The translations under genes and the position numbers were made by a program. From Calycina herbarum (taxonomy: Eukaryota; Ascomycota; Leotiomycetes; Helotiales; Pezizellaceae), in contig LLEY01000003.1 in assembly GCA_001414485.1 (NCBI GenBank), forward strand, positions 1 to 64,000: a stretch of 64,000 nt of DNA, given 5' to 3'. A model generated the notes under the pieces. The model had not been told where the DNA came from and ran no database searches. It saw only the letters and a list, made by a program, of their open reading frames with translations. This document shows, piece by piece, positions 31,442-43,861 of the stretch (positions are counted from its first letter, which is position 1; each line of letters starts with the position of its first letter).

Positions 31442-32776
31442 AGAGTTGGAGCTATTACTCGTAAGACACCTAAGCGAACCCTACTAAATTAACACTTATT
31501 ACTTAAAAATCTATTATAATTTAAACTTCAAGTCTTTTGCCTTAAAACTTATATATATTATTAATGAATAGTTGCTAATCCTTTAACTTTGATAACATCT
31601 TCTAACTTATAAGTTAATCGCTTAGTGTATCGCCTATAATCACGTAGATCTACTAGATCCCAAAGCCTTTAGATCTCCCTAATCAACGCTTCCTTAGAAG
31701 TTAGGACAAAAGGCAACTTTTTCAGCTCTTCTTTCATCCACCGCCAGACATTCTCAATTATATTTAAATCAGGTGAAGAAGGAGGCTAATTAAACCCGCG
31801 GACACTATGTTCGAGCTTAGCTAAACGAGCATGTCCCTTATACACCTTAGAACCGTCTTCTATAAAGATATACTCAGTACCAAGCTCGTCGAATAAGGGA
31901 AAGATAACTAGCTCGAGAACTTAATCTCTATAGGCTCGAGAATTCACCCCTTTACAGCCTTGTTCCTTCTCTAAGAAGACAAGAGGGGATTTATAATCCC
32001 AGCCGATCGCGCCCCAGATCATAACCGTCACCCTCCCTAAGCGATATGTCGACCTAATACAGTCCGGACACCTCTTTTCGTCTACACGCCGTGTAACCCA
32101 GACTCTCCCACTCTTTCCAAGCTTAAATATACACTCGTCCGACCATATAACCTTCCTCTAGTCCCCCTTTTGCCTATAAGTAGCTGCCCAGTCCGATGTC
32201 CCCCACCAGCGGTGCGTATATACAAAAGCAAGACGTTTCTTTGCTTAGAGTCGGCTAATAAAGGGACGAGGGCAAGCAATACATCGTCGGTAGCCAGCGT
32301 AGCGAAGTTCTCGGCGGATTGTACAGGCAGAAGCAGGTAGATTAAGAGCGTTTTTGACTTATATAAAAGACATACGACGAGTAGTATAATTTTGTGATAT
32401 AAATCGAAGGATTTAGCGTATATGTCGCTTAGATAGTAATCTCTTTCGAAACTGCTTCCCTTTCCGTATAGTTCGACTTGAATTGCTCTTATATATCCTT
32501 TACGCGGTCGATTTTGGTACACCTAATTCAGCTTCTATCTTCCTCTACGATTTTCCATCGTCTCGCGCTTGACGTACTCTAGCGCGCTTCGGTGTCGACC
32601 AATTCTAGCCAGATTCGTGTATAGAAGAGGGGGAGAGGATTCGGTCTACCATTTTCAATTTAATGAGTTTTGGTTAAAAGGTTGAATTATGGTAGGTTTT
32701 TGAAGACGGAGTGTCGGAAATTATGGTGGGGCGGGAAATCTCGCTTAGGTGTCCCACGAGTAATGGCCCCAACTCT
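31442..32776 (-). mobile_element. Tc1/mariner DNA transposon, 1335 bp
   Basis: Inverted terminal repeats of about 36 bp start AGAGTTGG(G/A)GC(C/T)ATTACTCG at each end (left from 31442, right ending 32776). They are flanked by TA at 31440-31441 and 32777-32778, the duplication typical of the superfamily. A single transposase frame on the minus strand fills the interior. The element is structurally complete but RIP-inactivated. Confidence 0.92.
31561..32652 (-). pseudogene. Tc1/mariner (DDE_3) transposase, inactivated only by Gln stops
   Basis: ATG at 32650-32652 to TAA at 31561-31563 gives 363 codons in one frame, interrupted by several TAG/TAA that replace Gln. An N-terminal helix-turn-helix (RARVRQARDDGKS, IEAELGVPKSTA near 32560) is followed by the DDE nuclease: VIWSDECIFKLGKSGR (32130), MIWGAIGWDY (32010), FIEDGSKVYKGH (31845) and PSSPDLNIIENVWRWMKEEL (31760). 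The catalytic Asp, Asp and Glu are all present. No frameshift was noticed. The long open frame at 32082-32522 is a different reading frame and a shadow. The enzyme cuts and reinserts the element at TA sites. Confidence 0.9.
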
Positions 32777-32778
32777 TA

Positions 32779-34010
32779 CTATATATCCTTAAGACTTAGG
32801 TAGGTAGATATATTAGTAGAGAAATGTCTCGAATAACCTATTTTTTACTCTCCTAAGTTTCTTATTATAAAATAGGGTTTCTTAAGTAACTAGTTGTTTA
32901 GATAGAGTATTTTGCTTTTATCTATAATACCTAATTCGAACCTGCTTATAAAGCTACCTATTATTATAAGGTTAGTCTTATAGCTCGGACACGTAGAAGG
33001 GGAACCTTTGGCTTTAAATTACTAAGGGTAGTAGATTATACCAACCCGTAGGCTAGTATAGTAATGTCCTTCTTAAGACTTAAGCTGTCTAATATGCTCT
33101 TAAAATAATAGGGTAAGTTATTACCTATATATAATAGAGGGAAGAATCTAAGAACCCGAATCCCTCGATAAGGATAAGCAGTCTAGCGAGACGTGTAATG
33201 AGTAAGAGGAGGTCCCAGATGAAGAAAACTACGTAGTAGTATATAACCTTTCCCTTAGTCCTCTTATTTTGAAATTCCATCCTCGGTGCGGTAGAACTAG
33301 CATCCGATTGTTTCTTATGAACTCACTTCTTCCTGTTTCCCGATTCGAAATATTCTAGGCTAGCGGAATACCTTTGTCTGTATGTTAACCTCCTTCTCGC
33401 TGATACCTAACCGACTGTTACGTTCTCGCCGATTATGTCTTCAAGAGTATATCGTAGAGGGAACGCCCGCAGCTGCTTTTAAGAGGAGTAGTAGTAGAGA
33501 GGAGAGGGACTTAGTCTTCTTATAATCGTTTTCGTTTTCGACCCTTAGTCTAGGGAAACTTGACTTAAGTTAGCTATATAGCATAGTAGGAGGAGTAGTA
33601 TACCTCTTTCGTAGGAGTGTTGCTAGTTATAGAGAGGAGTTATATACTTAGGTTCGGTGTTCGTAGTAGTTAGGATCCCTGTTTTTATTAATAATAAATA
33701 ACCGGTGTAAATAGCTTACCTACTTTCATCTTTTAGTGTTTCGCGTTCAGCTAATATAGAGCTAGTTTGACTAGAAAGGAGGGGTAAGAAATATTCTAGG
33801 GTAAGATATTTTCCTACAGCGAGATACAGCCTAGTAGGATCTAGGGATATCTAGCCTTGGCTCCTCGCTATTAATTAGGGAGGAAACACTTTAAGATCTA
33901 AACTATAGTATACTCGAGTTAAACGTCAAAGTAGTTTATTTACACGTATTTTATTACTTTCTCATAATCATCTCTCGTATTAGCAAATGAAGCCACCCTT
34001 AACCAAGAAC
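32779..34010. other. RIP-degraded DNA, right of the Tc1/mariner element
   Basis: Probably the continuation of the sequence at 29131-31439 into which the transposon inserted. AT-rich, no recognisable motif, no terminal repeats that I could pair. Composition becomes more balanced after about 33990. Confidence 0.45.
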
Positions 34011-34167
34011 CTAAGAACCCAAACCTCCATTGTAGCTTATATCTCGATTAACAACCGCCCCCTCCCAAAATATCCTCCGAGACATAGGCACAATGACAGC
34101 ATCCCTTCTGCCAGAATCCCTTCCACCAGATCTTAACTCATTCCTCACAGGAATCGTACATGTTGTA

Positions 34168-35365
34168 TCAATTCGGTTTACTTTCTTCTTGAACCTTTGC
34201 TTTCCTAGAAGATTTTCGGGCCCCCTCCTTCCCCGCATCCCTACACTCAATATCCTCTTCCCTAGATCGCTTGATACCTTGTGCCTTGCTGAAAGAGGGA
34301 GCGGACTCGACGTCTGACATCTGAGAACGGGCGGCAAAATCGAATCTCATCATTCGGTCTCTGAGTATTTGTTTCATTGTTCGTTTTTTAGGTGTTTGAA
34401 CATGTGCAGGCTGCGACGACTCAATTCGCTGTGTATCTCGCTCGTCGAATTGCCCTGGCCGTGTGCCCTAAGAATACTTAGTATTCAACTGGGAGAATAT
34501 ATGACTGATGTGTCTTACGATTTGCTCCAGTCTGCCAGGCTGAACATCATCGTCCGAATCGTGTTCATAATCAGGATTTGGCGATGGATCAAGGCCATAG
34601 CGAGACGAGTCTGGGTCATTCTACAGGGGAATGATTTTGGTTGTCCTGAATGTCCTCGAGAAGTGGATCGAAACTAACTGCTGTATTCTCTATTTGGGGG
34701 TCGCCTCCGTCTGATGGCTCTGGCTGAACCAGTCTCCCGAAAATGTCATATCGTGCCTTTATGACATTTTTCTCTTGTTGTGGAACATCTTGTGGTTGAG
34801 GGGGGATGACGATTCATTTATATGAAAAGGCTGTGTTGGAATATATCGGATGAGACTTACCGAGTTGATATGGGACGGGGCATTTTTTTGGCGTCAGTGC
34901 TACCCATTCTTTTGATTTCCTCCATGCCATAAGAAGATCCTGTATAAAATCATCATCCGAAGCCATAGCATATAGAGGCAATTCCAAGAAGGCATGAAGA
35001 GTGTTTGGTGAGGCGTGTGGTGGAGGCCATGACTGCGTGCTGTCCATCGAGAATCTCAATTCACGCCCTCCCTCGTGGACTAATTCTCTGCCAAGGGATC
35101 CGTCTCTCTCGAAAAGCTGCAGTCTGAAATGACTTCTGTGTTCGCAATAGGCGTAATTCGGGCATCCATAGGTCGAGTAAGTCCTCTCGTGTGACAACCA
35201 AATTCACTGTAGCTATGATCTTCTTCGTTTCTGAGATGAGCATATTGTCAATTTTGTTGCAGCAGGGACAGACCGCATTGGCCTTTCGGTATGCCATGAA
35301 GTCGCCATCGTAGATTGCCCATTCCTTCTCAAAGAGCATGAAGTTTCCTGGAATAACCAGACGCG
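34168..35365 (-). CDS. Multi-exon gene of unknown function, possibly a pseudogene
   Basis: Minus-strand, GC-balanced island. A first coding stretch contains FMLFEKEWAIYDGDFMAYRK and a CPCC pair (35350-35210). The second begins around YGCPNYAYCEHRSHFRLQLF and ends at a GTAAGT donor (34855-34860). The third (from 34789) carries an acidic segment, and the last (34467-34168) is Lys/Arg-rich (TPKKRTMKQILRDR, KRSREED) with a possible nuclear signal. The intron 34468-34518 is textbook: GTAAGA donor, CTAAG branch, TTCTTAG acceptor. The splice between exons one and two is not resolved, and the frame shifts near 34620. The start is uncertain; upstream the frame opens only with GTG, so an ATG at about 35337 is more likely. 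Family not recognised; the Cys pairs suggest metal binding. Confidence 0.45.
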
Positions 35366-35389
35366 TGAGCTGAGGCGGCGTCGCCACCC

Positions 35390-35834
35390 CTGTCGGTCAA
35401 CAAGACTACTACGAGCACTACTATATTATGCCGCCACCTAACCTCGGAGGAAAATCGAGGCCTTTTAAGCAAACCCACCCCTGAGAAGGTTACACTATCT
35501 ACTCTTACAATTAATAAGAGCTATAAAAAAAGAACATTATATTTGGTCCTAGGAAGTGTTCTTCGTAGGTATAAACAGGACTTAATTTAAACTTTCTCCT
35601 AAGTAGGCAAGTTTAAGTAAACTGCCTAGATTATTATTTTCTCTCCCTCTCTCTTCCCCCTGATACTAGCTCTTTTAGTATAGAAAGAGTTTTATATAAT
35701 AGAAAAATCTTCCTAAGATTTCTAATAGGCAATTAAAACTATTTATAATATATATGAAGAAACCGCCTAATAGGCAAATTTAACGTACTGAAAATATAGA
35801 TTATATCTATACTTTAAGCCTATAAAGTTAACTA
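35390..35834. other. AT-rich flank of the Fot1 element
   Basis: Contains several short words of the type CTAATAGGCAA/GCCTA in both orientations (35600-35790) but no element boundary that I can define. No gene. Confidence 0.4.
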
Positions 35835-37695
35835 ACGTGGTATACCACCGAGTCGCGTACTCTACCGAGTCGCGTACTTTTCTACTACTCTACTACTTTG
35901 AAATATAATAAAACCACTATAACAGATTAAATTTACTAAAACTACTTAGAATCAGATGAACTAGATATATCTATAACCTTCTAACAAGTTCGCGTATTAT
36001 AACTAGTTTTTCTATAAGTATTATAACGTCGTTAAGTTAATTATCCTTTATATTCTCTACTCTCTCTAGAGCGCTTATTACGTCGAACTTGCTCCTCTAT
36101 GCTCTTCTAGGCTAATCTATCCTATGTATTATCTATAGTAAGTGTACCTCCTTCTTAGATACAGGTCTTTTTAGCCCTACGGCGTTTGCTAAGAGCTTTA
36201 TTTACTACTTGAAGTATACGGACTTCGGCTAATAAGAGGGTTACCTTATAAGCTAATCGCTCTATACCTTTTGCTAATAAACTAATTATCTAGAAAATAG
36301 GTATTAGCGAGCTTCTTTAGTAACGAGTAATACGATCCTTAACAAGAGTTGATTATGAAAGAGCTTTAGTAGGGTTACGAGGTGTCTAAGAGACCTAAGA
36401 GGTAGTGTTAGTAGAGAGAGGTCTAGTAAGTATAGGAGTCTATAACTTAACATCGAGCTTTAAGATAATAGTCTAGGGTTCTAGAGGTACTAGACCAGCT
36501 CTATAGAACCTAGCTTTAGTGTTTTAGATTATTATTAACTGGTTATAAGCTATGTAGAAAGCTAGAAAGAACTCGGCCTTAGTAATATAGTTTATATAAG
36601 CCTTAATAAAGGTCTTAATTTAACACTTATATATATGTTTAAGAATACTAAAACACCTAACGTCGAGTAGCTAGGTTAGGTAGGATGAATAAGGAGGTAG
36701 ACAGAGAGTAATAATATTATTAGCCTTATAATATTCCTAGAATATAGCTGATTCATAGCTCTTATACCTATCTAGAATCAACATCTGATATAGCTCTTTT
36801 ACTTAACTCTAAGTATGTTTATTAAAGTGTTTAAGCTATTCTAGACCTGTCTTATTATTAGTCTATCTATTACTTATTAGTTTAATAACCTAGTTATAAG
36901 AAAGACCACCCTTAGTATACTAACTAGTAAGGTGATTTTTCTCTTAAACTACTAAAAATAGAGAGATACTTAAACCCTCTCTATTAATATAGATAATTAC
37001 TATAGCTTATTCCCGATTACCTAACTAAATAGCCTTACCTCTACTACGTCGATCAGCGCGTATAACAACTATTCTAGTATAGATAATACCTATTATAAAG
37101 CTAGTCTCGTTAAAGTTATAGAAATCGTAGTCTTGAATCTTATATTTCACCTATATATTCTCTACTAGTCGAAACCACGTGCTAATTAGCTTAGGATCTT
37201 CGTATAAAGCCCTTTGAAAGTCGTAAACGCGATTAAAATACGTCTTTAACTCTAGACGTCGTTGTATAAATCGCTACGCCTAGTTCTTTCTAACACGTTA
37301 TTCTCTATATAACTCGAGTATATAATTTACTATATCTTCAACACTACCTAGCCGGGGCGTAAATCCTCTTATATCTAGATCAAGTATATATTAAACAATC
37401 ACCTCTTTCTCTACTTTAGTTAACTTATAATAATTAGCCTTAGTTTTACAACGAGAGGTTCAACCAGCTATTCTATTATATAATATAGTTTTAGAGATAT
37501 TATAGAGTTTTATAGCTTTGCGACGACTAATTTTTTTAGATGTTCGGATAGCCTCGATAGCTAAGATAATTCGTACTTCTTTAGTTTAGAATTCTATTAG
37601 TAGTTGTTAAGAAAACGCGTATTAAAATTTATAAGTAGTAGAGTTAAGAAAAGTACGCGACTCGGTAGAGTACGCGACTCGGTGGTATACTACGT
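35835..37695 (-). mobile_element. Fot1/pogo-type DNA transposon 1, 1861 bp
   Basis: Terminal inverted repeats of about 48 bp start ACGT(G/A)GTATACCACCGAG and are flanked by TA (35833-35834, 37696-37697). Each end contains two tandem copies of ACCGAGTCGCGTACT spaced 17 bp apart. The 1.86-kb length and the minus-strand transposase with NFNETSF motif are typical of the fungal Fot1 group of the Tc1/mariner superfamily. RIP has introduced many stops. Confidence 0.92.
36110..37600 (-). pseudogene. Fot1/pogo transposase relic 1 (DDE_1)
   Basis: Reading right to left: a CENP-B/Tc5-like DNA-binding region (degraded), LYEDPKLISTWFRLVEN, then YDFYNFNETSFIIGIIYTR and GNRE near 37020, then the DDE_1 core with decayed second and third Asp motifs. 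In active relatives the first motif is NFDET; here Asp is Asn, removing a metal ligand. Several Gln codons are stops and at least one shift is likely. The protein would bind the doubled terminal words and excise the element. Confidence 0.8.
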
Positions 37696-37697
37696 TA

Positions 37698-39230
37698 TAG
37701 ATTTATCTTTAAAATTTTTATACCTTCTCTCTATACTCTTTCGAGATATAAGCACTGAATATAATATCTATATAACTACTTTAATTCCCTATTAAATATT
37801 AAATTATATATCTAAAAAGCTAACTTATCTTAACTAAGCTTTACTTTACTAATATAGAAATAGCTTTTAGCTCTAGCTTAATAGTAGATAGTTAAAGTTA
37901 TAAAATACTATATAGTTAAGAAGTATCTAGTTCGAAGTTAGTAGGATTTATTAAGTCTACTCTTATATTATTAGAGAAATAACTTATAAAATAAACTTAT
38001 ATTAAAATAGAATTAAAATTAAGAACTTTACTATAAACAAGCTACTAGGTCGTCTTAGATAAACGTAACTATAGGAGCTAGTAAGTCTTAGAATATTATA
38101 TAATCTAAGAGTACTTAATATCGAAGTAAGTAAATGTTTTTAAATATTCCGTTAGAATCTTCAGGAGATAAATCTGAATATAAACTTACTATGAACTAGA
38201 GAGGAAAATAAGAGGTTAGCTACGAATTCACTATTAAATCGTTCTAGACGACAAGTGTAACTCGACGTGTAGAAACCGCGAGAGTTAAGTAGATTTGAGG
38301 AAAACTAAGCTATTAGTTTTTAAATAGATATAATAGTATCTTGAATAAATAAGCTTATACTTAATATAGATTATACTCTCTTCTTCGCTTTCTCTTTTAC
38401 CTTATTTACTTTCTTTTCTAAGTCTGATTTCTAATAGGCAGTATCGAAGCACTCTTATAACTATATAGCACTAACCTTAATATAGTCTTATAGATATCTA
38501 TATTTTTCTATAACTTCGTTACTTAAAAAATAGAAGAGAGAGAGGCTAATAGAAGCTTTATTATTTAGGCTTCTATTCTATGTTTAAAAAAGCTAAATTT
38601 AATATTAGTATTATACTGATTCTAGGATAGTAATATATATCTTATTTATAATAGTCTACTTGAAAATTACTACTCTCTTTTCTACTATAGCCTTAAACAT
38701 AGATAATATTACTCTCTACTTTACTTTATTAGAATAGTTGATTTTAATATAAATAACTACTTAGATTAACCTATATATACTCTTAATATACCTCTTAGCT
38801 ATATAGCCGAGATTAATTCTATTCTATAAATATTCTATTTCTAAGACGACGCTATTTAACAGATCTTTTGAATACCTAAATTAGTTATCTAGAGACTAAG
38901 TAGTATTAAGAGTAGTCTCGATGTTATTAGCGCTAGAATTCGACACCTTCTTAGCAAAAGTAGCCGACGGTCCGGTTCTCTTTGCTATCTTCTTAAGCTA
39001 ATATATAATTATATTTAATATCCTTATAGAAGTGCTATTGTAAATACAACTAGTAACTATTTTAATACGAAGTTGGGAAAGGAAGGGATCGTAGTCGTAT
39101 CTATATATCTATAATATTAATTTAAACTATTATATGCGAATTTATTACTGCTTACCTAAGTTTGTCTTTCACAAACCCTCGTAGGGACGGATCTTTGTTA
39201 ATAAAACCTTATAGAACTTTATAATCTTCT
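37698..39230. other. RIP-degraded DNA
   Basis: AT-rich, with coding-like but unassignable segments on the minus strand between 37700 and 38400. It is probably an older transposon into which the Fot1 element jumped. No paired terminal repeats seen. Confidence 0.45.
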
Positions 39231-41140
39231 AGCTTAAGCTTATACAATGTCTTCGTTAGGTGTTTTCCGTCTCTTATGTTCTTGAATGCTTCAATGACGG
39301 TGGTGACTACTAGGTTCTTTAATCTCTTCTTACCAGTGGTTTTGCCATTGCCTTTGGCCGGGGAGGCTGCGGTGAATTTTACTGCAGTGGAATATGTGCC
39401 TAAGCTGCTCTGTAAGAACTGTCTAGGTGAATTATTATAAACTCTGACATAACTTGGGGAAAGTCTTTAGATTCTCATCATCTCTGAAATTAAATAAAGG
39501 GATGTAGGGACAAAGCGGTAATTTCTAACTATTAATTTGGTGTTATGTGGTCAACGTTACTCTGAAGCTGGGGTTTCTGTTTTTGGTTTATACTCTTGAT
39601 GCTGGCACAATTTTGAAGATCACTTGGTTCTAGGTTAATTATCGGTAGAACTAGTAACATGTCACATAGTAGGCAGATTTAGTTTGTAAGACGTGATAAG
39701 GCATAGCTATAACTTAGTTTACTACCATCCATTTTTTCCCCTTTGTTTGTGTTTTTTTTTGGTGGAAAAAAAACCATTACGTGCTCTAAATCTTCTCATT
39801 CTTCTGCTATCTGTATTCTGCTTAATTTTTTTGTGTATACTTTTGTTTTGAAAACTCGCTTAAAACTGAGGTATCATAGTTTTATGAAAAAAGAACCTAT
39901 ACTTTTAATCTTGATGTATTCGTATTGACCTCCAATTCTCCCTAGTACGCTCTTAAAGGAATTCTGCGACCGATTTTTGAAAATTCATTTCAATGCCGAT
40001 AGTTTCAGCTAGAGTGCCGTACTTTCTGTAACAGATTATGTGAAATCTGTAACTGATTGGAATGTGCGGTGTGATGACCAAAAAACCATCGAATCAAATA
40101 TAAAATTTTAAGGTGGTTTGACATATAACGTAAGTTGAGTCAGCAAAAAGTAAGTTAATCTAGAAGTAACTCATTGATTTAATATATGTATATATTTCAA
40201 TAGTAAACCGAGATCTCGGACCCATCCAGACCGAGTATTCTGCTCCGGTCCGGAGGAATAAATCTTCATTAATTGACTTGACAAGTGTACAGTACGTGCA
40301 GCCTGGTTGTGTCTTTTCTCGAACCACGAGAGAATGTATAGAATTATAAACGCCTCGAAATCGAACTTTACTAACCTCGTTCCAAAAGAAGTCTCATCCA
40401 ACGAGGAATCTAGTCTCCCAAGCTTTCTCACCAGTATTTCAAGCTTGAGTAAGTCTCGTTGACCCTTACACAGCTGGTCAAGCAATTAAGACTTGACTAC
40501 CAATAACATAACTCTCATGGAAATAAGAGGGAAAATCAAAACCGACCTCACGATAGTGCCATGGTTTCCAGCTCACCAGATATCCACCTTTGTGCCTTAA
40601 AGTGGTTCGCTTGTGTATTTTCGGCCATCAAAATTGTCCGCAAGTCACCTTAGGAACCCGATGGCACCCGCTTAGTGCAATCAAATCAAACGATACCACT
40701 AAAAAGACGGTGACATGGTTGAGATCAAGTGTTAAATGAGACTTGAGGAACAAGTCGCAGTAGAGTGGCTTTCAGGGATGCCAAGCCCGCCCGCGGCCGT
40801 AGAAGGTTACACAACCCCACTAAAAGGTATTTCCACCCCGCCCCGGCGGAGTGGAGACACGGAATCCCTTCTTAGCTCTAAAAATAAATTCCGACAATCC
40901 TTCTACTCGACATCCCCTCCACTCCTCGGGCGTTGAAAGATGGCTTCTATCATACACGAGAATTTGGTCGGCCACGCCAGGTTGTAGATGTCCGCCGAAT
41001 GGGATCGCGCCTACTCTTGTAAGAGAAAAGGCGAGACTTTGTTTAGAGGAGGTAGAGTGGTTTTAGGTGGCGACGCATGGACAAAAGGAGCAACATTACC
41101 CAGCTAAAATTCTCTGGCGAGAGTGAAAGGGCGTCATTTC
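39231..41140. other. Less mutated island, no recognisable gene (first half)
   Basis: Composition is closer to normal host DNA. A 104-codon minus-strand frame (40171-40485) opens with TTG and has no family resemblance. Short frames near 40736-41066 look like chance. Possibly intergenic DNA or an eroded gene. Confidence 0.4.
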
Positions 41141-41147
41141 TCATAGT

Positions 41148-41761
41148 ATGGTATATGGATCGAGCATTGAAGAGAAACCCGAAACTCGAAGCAAAAATGG
41201 GCAAAGATTGAGAAGGGGTGGAAGAAAGAGGGGAAACGCTACGTTCTTACTAACGAACTGGAAGTCGTCTCTGCGTACCGGTAGACCATTAGTGGGAAAA
41301 GCCCCTTTCCTACTGATCTTCGAGAAATCGATAACTAACACATCTTCTTCCTTCCTTTTGGAGAATGTTAGCCGGGGTTTATCAACTTGTTAGATATCTA
41401 GAAACCATCTAAGGATGTCTGGTATGCTCATTTGGAGGAGGATGGAAAGGGTGTAAAATGGGAAGAGGAGTGGGAGGACAAGTTAAAGCAGGTGGGAGAA
41501 GGTGAAGCGGAAAGCTGGATTAATAAATTTCGCATACTAAAGCACGAGCTGGATGAAACCTTCGTCGAAAACGAACTTCACACACTAGCCGCCTCCTACG
41601 AAAATTATCTACGCCGACCTGGCAAAGTTTGCTTCGCTCTATTCTGTTGGGAACAAAGGGTTTTCGATTGTCCGAAGACACATTTGGAGGATCGTCGTAA
41701 AGAGCACAAGCATGCTCCTCCCCCTTACAACCTACATATTCTAGGTAGTCTGTTACCTTAA
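41148..41761 (+). pseudogene. Eroded coding fragment of unknown family
   Basis: The plus strand carries two protein-like stretches: one from 41148 (RRGGRKRGNATFLLTNWKSS) to a stop at 41391, and one from about 41423 rich in Glu/Lys/Trp (VKWEEEWEDKLKQVGEGEAE, then WINKFRILKHELDETFVENE) to TAA at 41759. The second looks like a genuine charged, helical domain of a larger protein. No start, partner exon or family could be identified. I treat it as a broken gene remnant with low confidence. Confidence 0.35.
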
Positions 41762-41861
41762 GAATTCGTTATTATACAACGATCTTCGCAAAAACCTCCC
41801 CAATCTAATAACCTCGTTTGTAATACTCTTACTTTTGAGCTCGCCCGTATCGGGCGTGCAA

Positions 41862-41901
41862 GTTATTGAGTATATGGAGATGTTATTGAGTATATGGAGA
41901 T
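41862..41901. repeat. 20-bp tandem duplication
   Basis: GTTATTGAGTATATGGAGAT occurs twice, back to back and identical. It is probably a recent slippage event. Confidence 0.9.
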
Positions 41902-43696
41902 GTTTCTCCACAACCTTGAGCACTCCACCGTGGAATTCCTAATATTCAAGTTCGCACCGTGCCGGCCCAGAAGACGGATGCTCTGTAGAGCATTCAAGAT
42001 CAACGAATCTAAGGGGTGGGTGGTGGGTGTATTGTTTCACTAGGACTAAGTTAGACACTGTTAGGTATCAATTCAGTCTTATTCATGTGTCTGATTTCTG
42101 GGTAATGGAAAAACAGTCGTGCTCTTGGCGGTATTAGACATATATGTGATAGTTACTATTAGTCAACAATGATAGAGGTTTTGTGGAGTTGAGATGGTCG
42201 GGTGTCTAGGACTTGGGGTGGTGAAGTAGACGAATGCAACTTCAAATTACCAATTCAATGAGCCTGTACCATGCACTAACACGGGAAATAATTGTGATGT
42301 TATTCGCTTTCATTAGAAATATAGCTACGAGGAGCACGACCGTTAATTGTGCGATAGCGTACTACTATATCAATTGCATTCAATAAAGAATCCACAAATT
42401 CGGGTGTCTAAGTATTAACCAAAGTTCTACTCAGCCTGTCTAAATACTCCTCGCCATCGATACTGGTGGAATTGTCTCCGCTGGGCCTGTCTGCTAACCT
42501 TGGAAATAAATTGGTTATTATATATAAATCTTTCACAGATGAGGAGTATAATATATACTTGCGAAGAGTTTGGGGCAAGAGTTAGTATGGTTCTGGATCA
42601 TTGATGGGTTAGTTGTGTGAAGACTTATTGAAGTCAAAGCCTAGGATTTCAACTTAAAAAATTGAACCTACATGAAAAAAGGTTATATGAACTGATATAT
42701 CAGCTAATCATTTTTATAAATTCTATGAACTGAACCGAAGAAATACCTAAAAATCATGAAGGCTGGGTATTAAAACGTAACCTTCATATTCCTTCTAAGT
42801 TTGAAACCGACAGTTAAAAACGTGCACGATTTTACTCCACTTTTCGATGAAAGCAGTACTTTAAACGAGTGCACCTACTGCAATGAAGTTGATGCCACTT
42901 TACAAACCCACTTTCTAAGCAATTGAACCTTAAAAAGTGCCTAGTTTTACCTACTTTTAGGTGTACGATTTTGATTGTCGATTTCAAACTTGGAAGGGAT
43001 AGTGTTTTGGTAGAGGAAGTGCAGTCTCATTGGTGTATCCAGCGATCGATCGTTAAGGCACCAAATGAAGAGTTGTTGTTTTCGACAGGGCAGCTCATCC
43101 CCTCGGCGCCCTCGCAAGGAAGCTAACTCACTCTGTGAAGGAGAACTTTCGCTGAATTATATTATTGATATTAGTTCTCTGTGAATGATACCGAGTTGGG
43201 CACCCATGCCCGGGCAATAGTTATAATGGAAATTTATTATTATCATGAACTTGAATTATCTTTTAGACAAAACGATGTGAAAGTAGTATATCGTTTGTTC
43301 GTAGAGAGAACCTGAGAGAGCCCTAGACATTGTTTTGAAGATAGTCATCTATAAAGAACTGCTTTTTACTCTAGATTTCTACTCTACTTCTTTTTAGCCT
43401 AATATTTTAGAATTATATAGTATAACGGACAATGTAAAAAATATGTAGCTAAATAGCTAGGGTTGTAGATCTAATTAAATAGAGTAGTATTTAAAGAAAA
43501 TCATATAAATTAGATAAGAATTGATAGTATTGTCTCGTTAGAAGCCTATGTTACTGAAAGTAGTCTATTAAATAATAATAAACTCTCTTAAGAAAATTTC
43601 TATCTTACCTAGACTCTAGCTAAAATTTTATATATAACCCTAGAAAGTATTTATATTTATTTCAATAAATTCTACGCTTTTAATTTTTATTAAAAT
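41902..43696. other. Less mutated island (second half) grading into AT-rich DNA
   Basis: A 67-codon ATG frame at 42923-43126 has no recognised motif. From about 43340 the sequence becomes AT-rich and RIP-like. No tRNA, repeat or gene could be supported. Confidence 0.4.
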
Positions 43697-43861
43697 TGTT
43701 GGTATAACTTGGTAGTTAATAGCGTGATACGAAGCAAAAAGAGTATAATATCGATTCGTATATACCGAGTAAAGCTAGCTACTCGGTTTACTTAAATAGA
43801 CCTTCTCGATCTTAAGCGAGAAGGTTACGTAGAGTACTATTCACCTATTATTATACCGACA
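43697..43861 (-). repeat. 3' LTR of Copia-like element A
   Basis: 165 bp, TGTTGG...CCGACA on the plus strand, the inverted counterpart of the 171-bp LTRs at 44522-44692 and 52505-52675. It carries the same internal words (TACCGAGTAAAG, AAAAAGAGTATA). It marks the left, 3' end of a minus-strand element of the same or a closely related family. Confidence 0.85.

Noticed and set aside
32082..32522. 146-codon minus-strand frame inside the Tc1/mariner element
   Set aside because: The transposase motifs lie in a different frame over the same bases; this is a shadow kept open by AT-rich codons.
35061..35387. Start of the 34-35 kb gene at 35387
   Set aside because: The codon there is GTG, which is not expected to start a fungal nuclear gene. 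An internal ATG or an upstream exon is more likely.
40171..40485. 104-codon minus-strand frame
   Set aside because: Opens with TTG, has no recognised domain, and no supporting intron or neighbour; not enough to call a gene.
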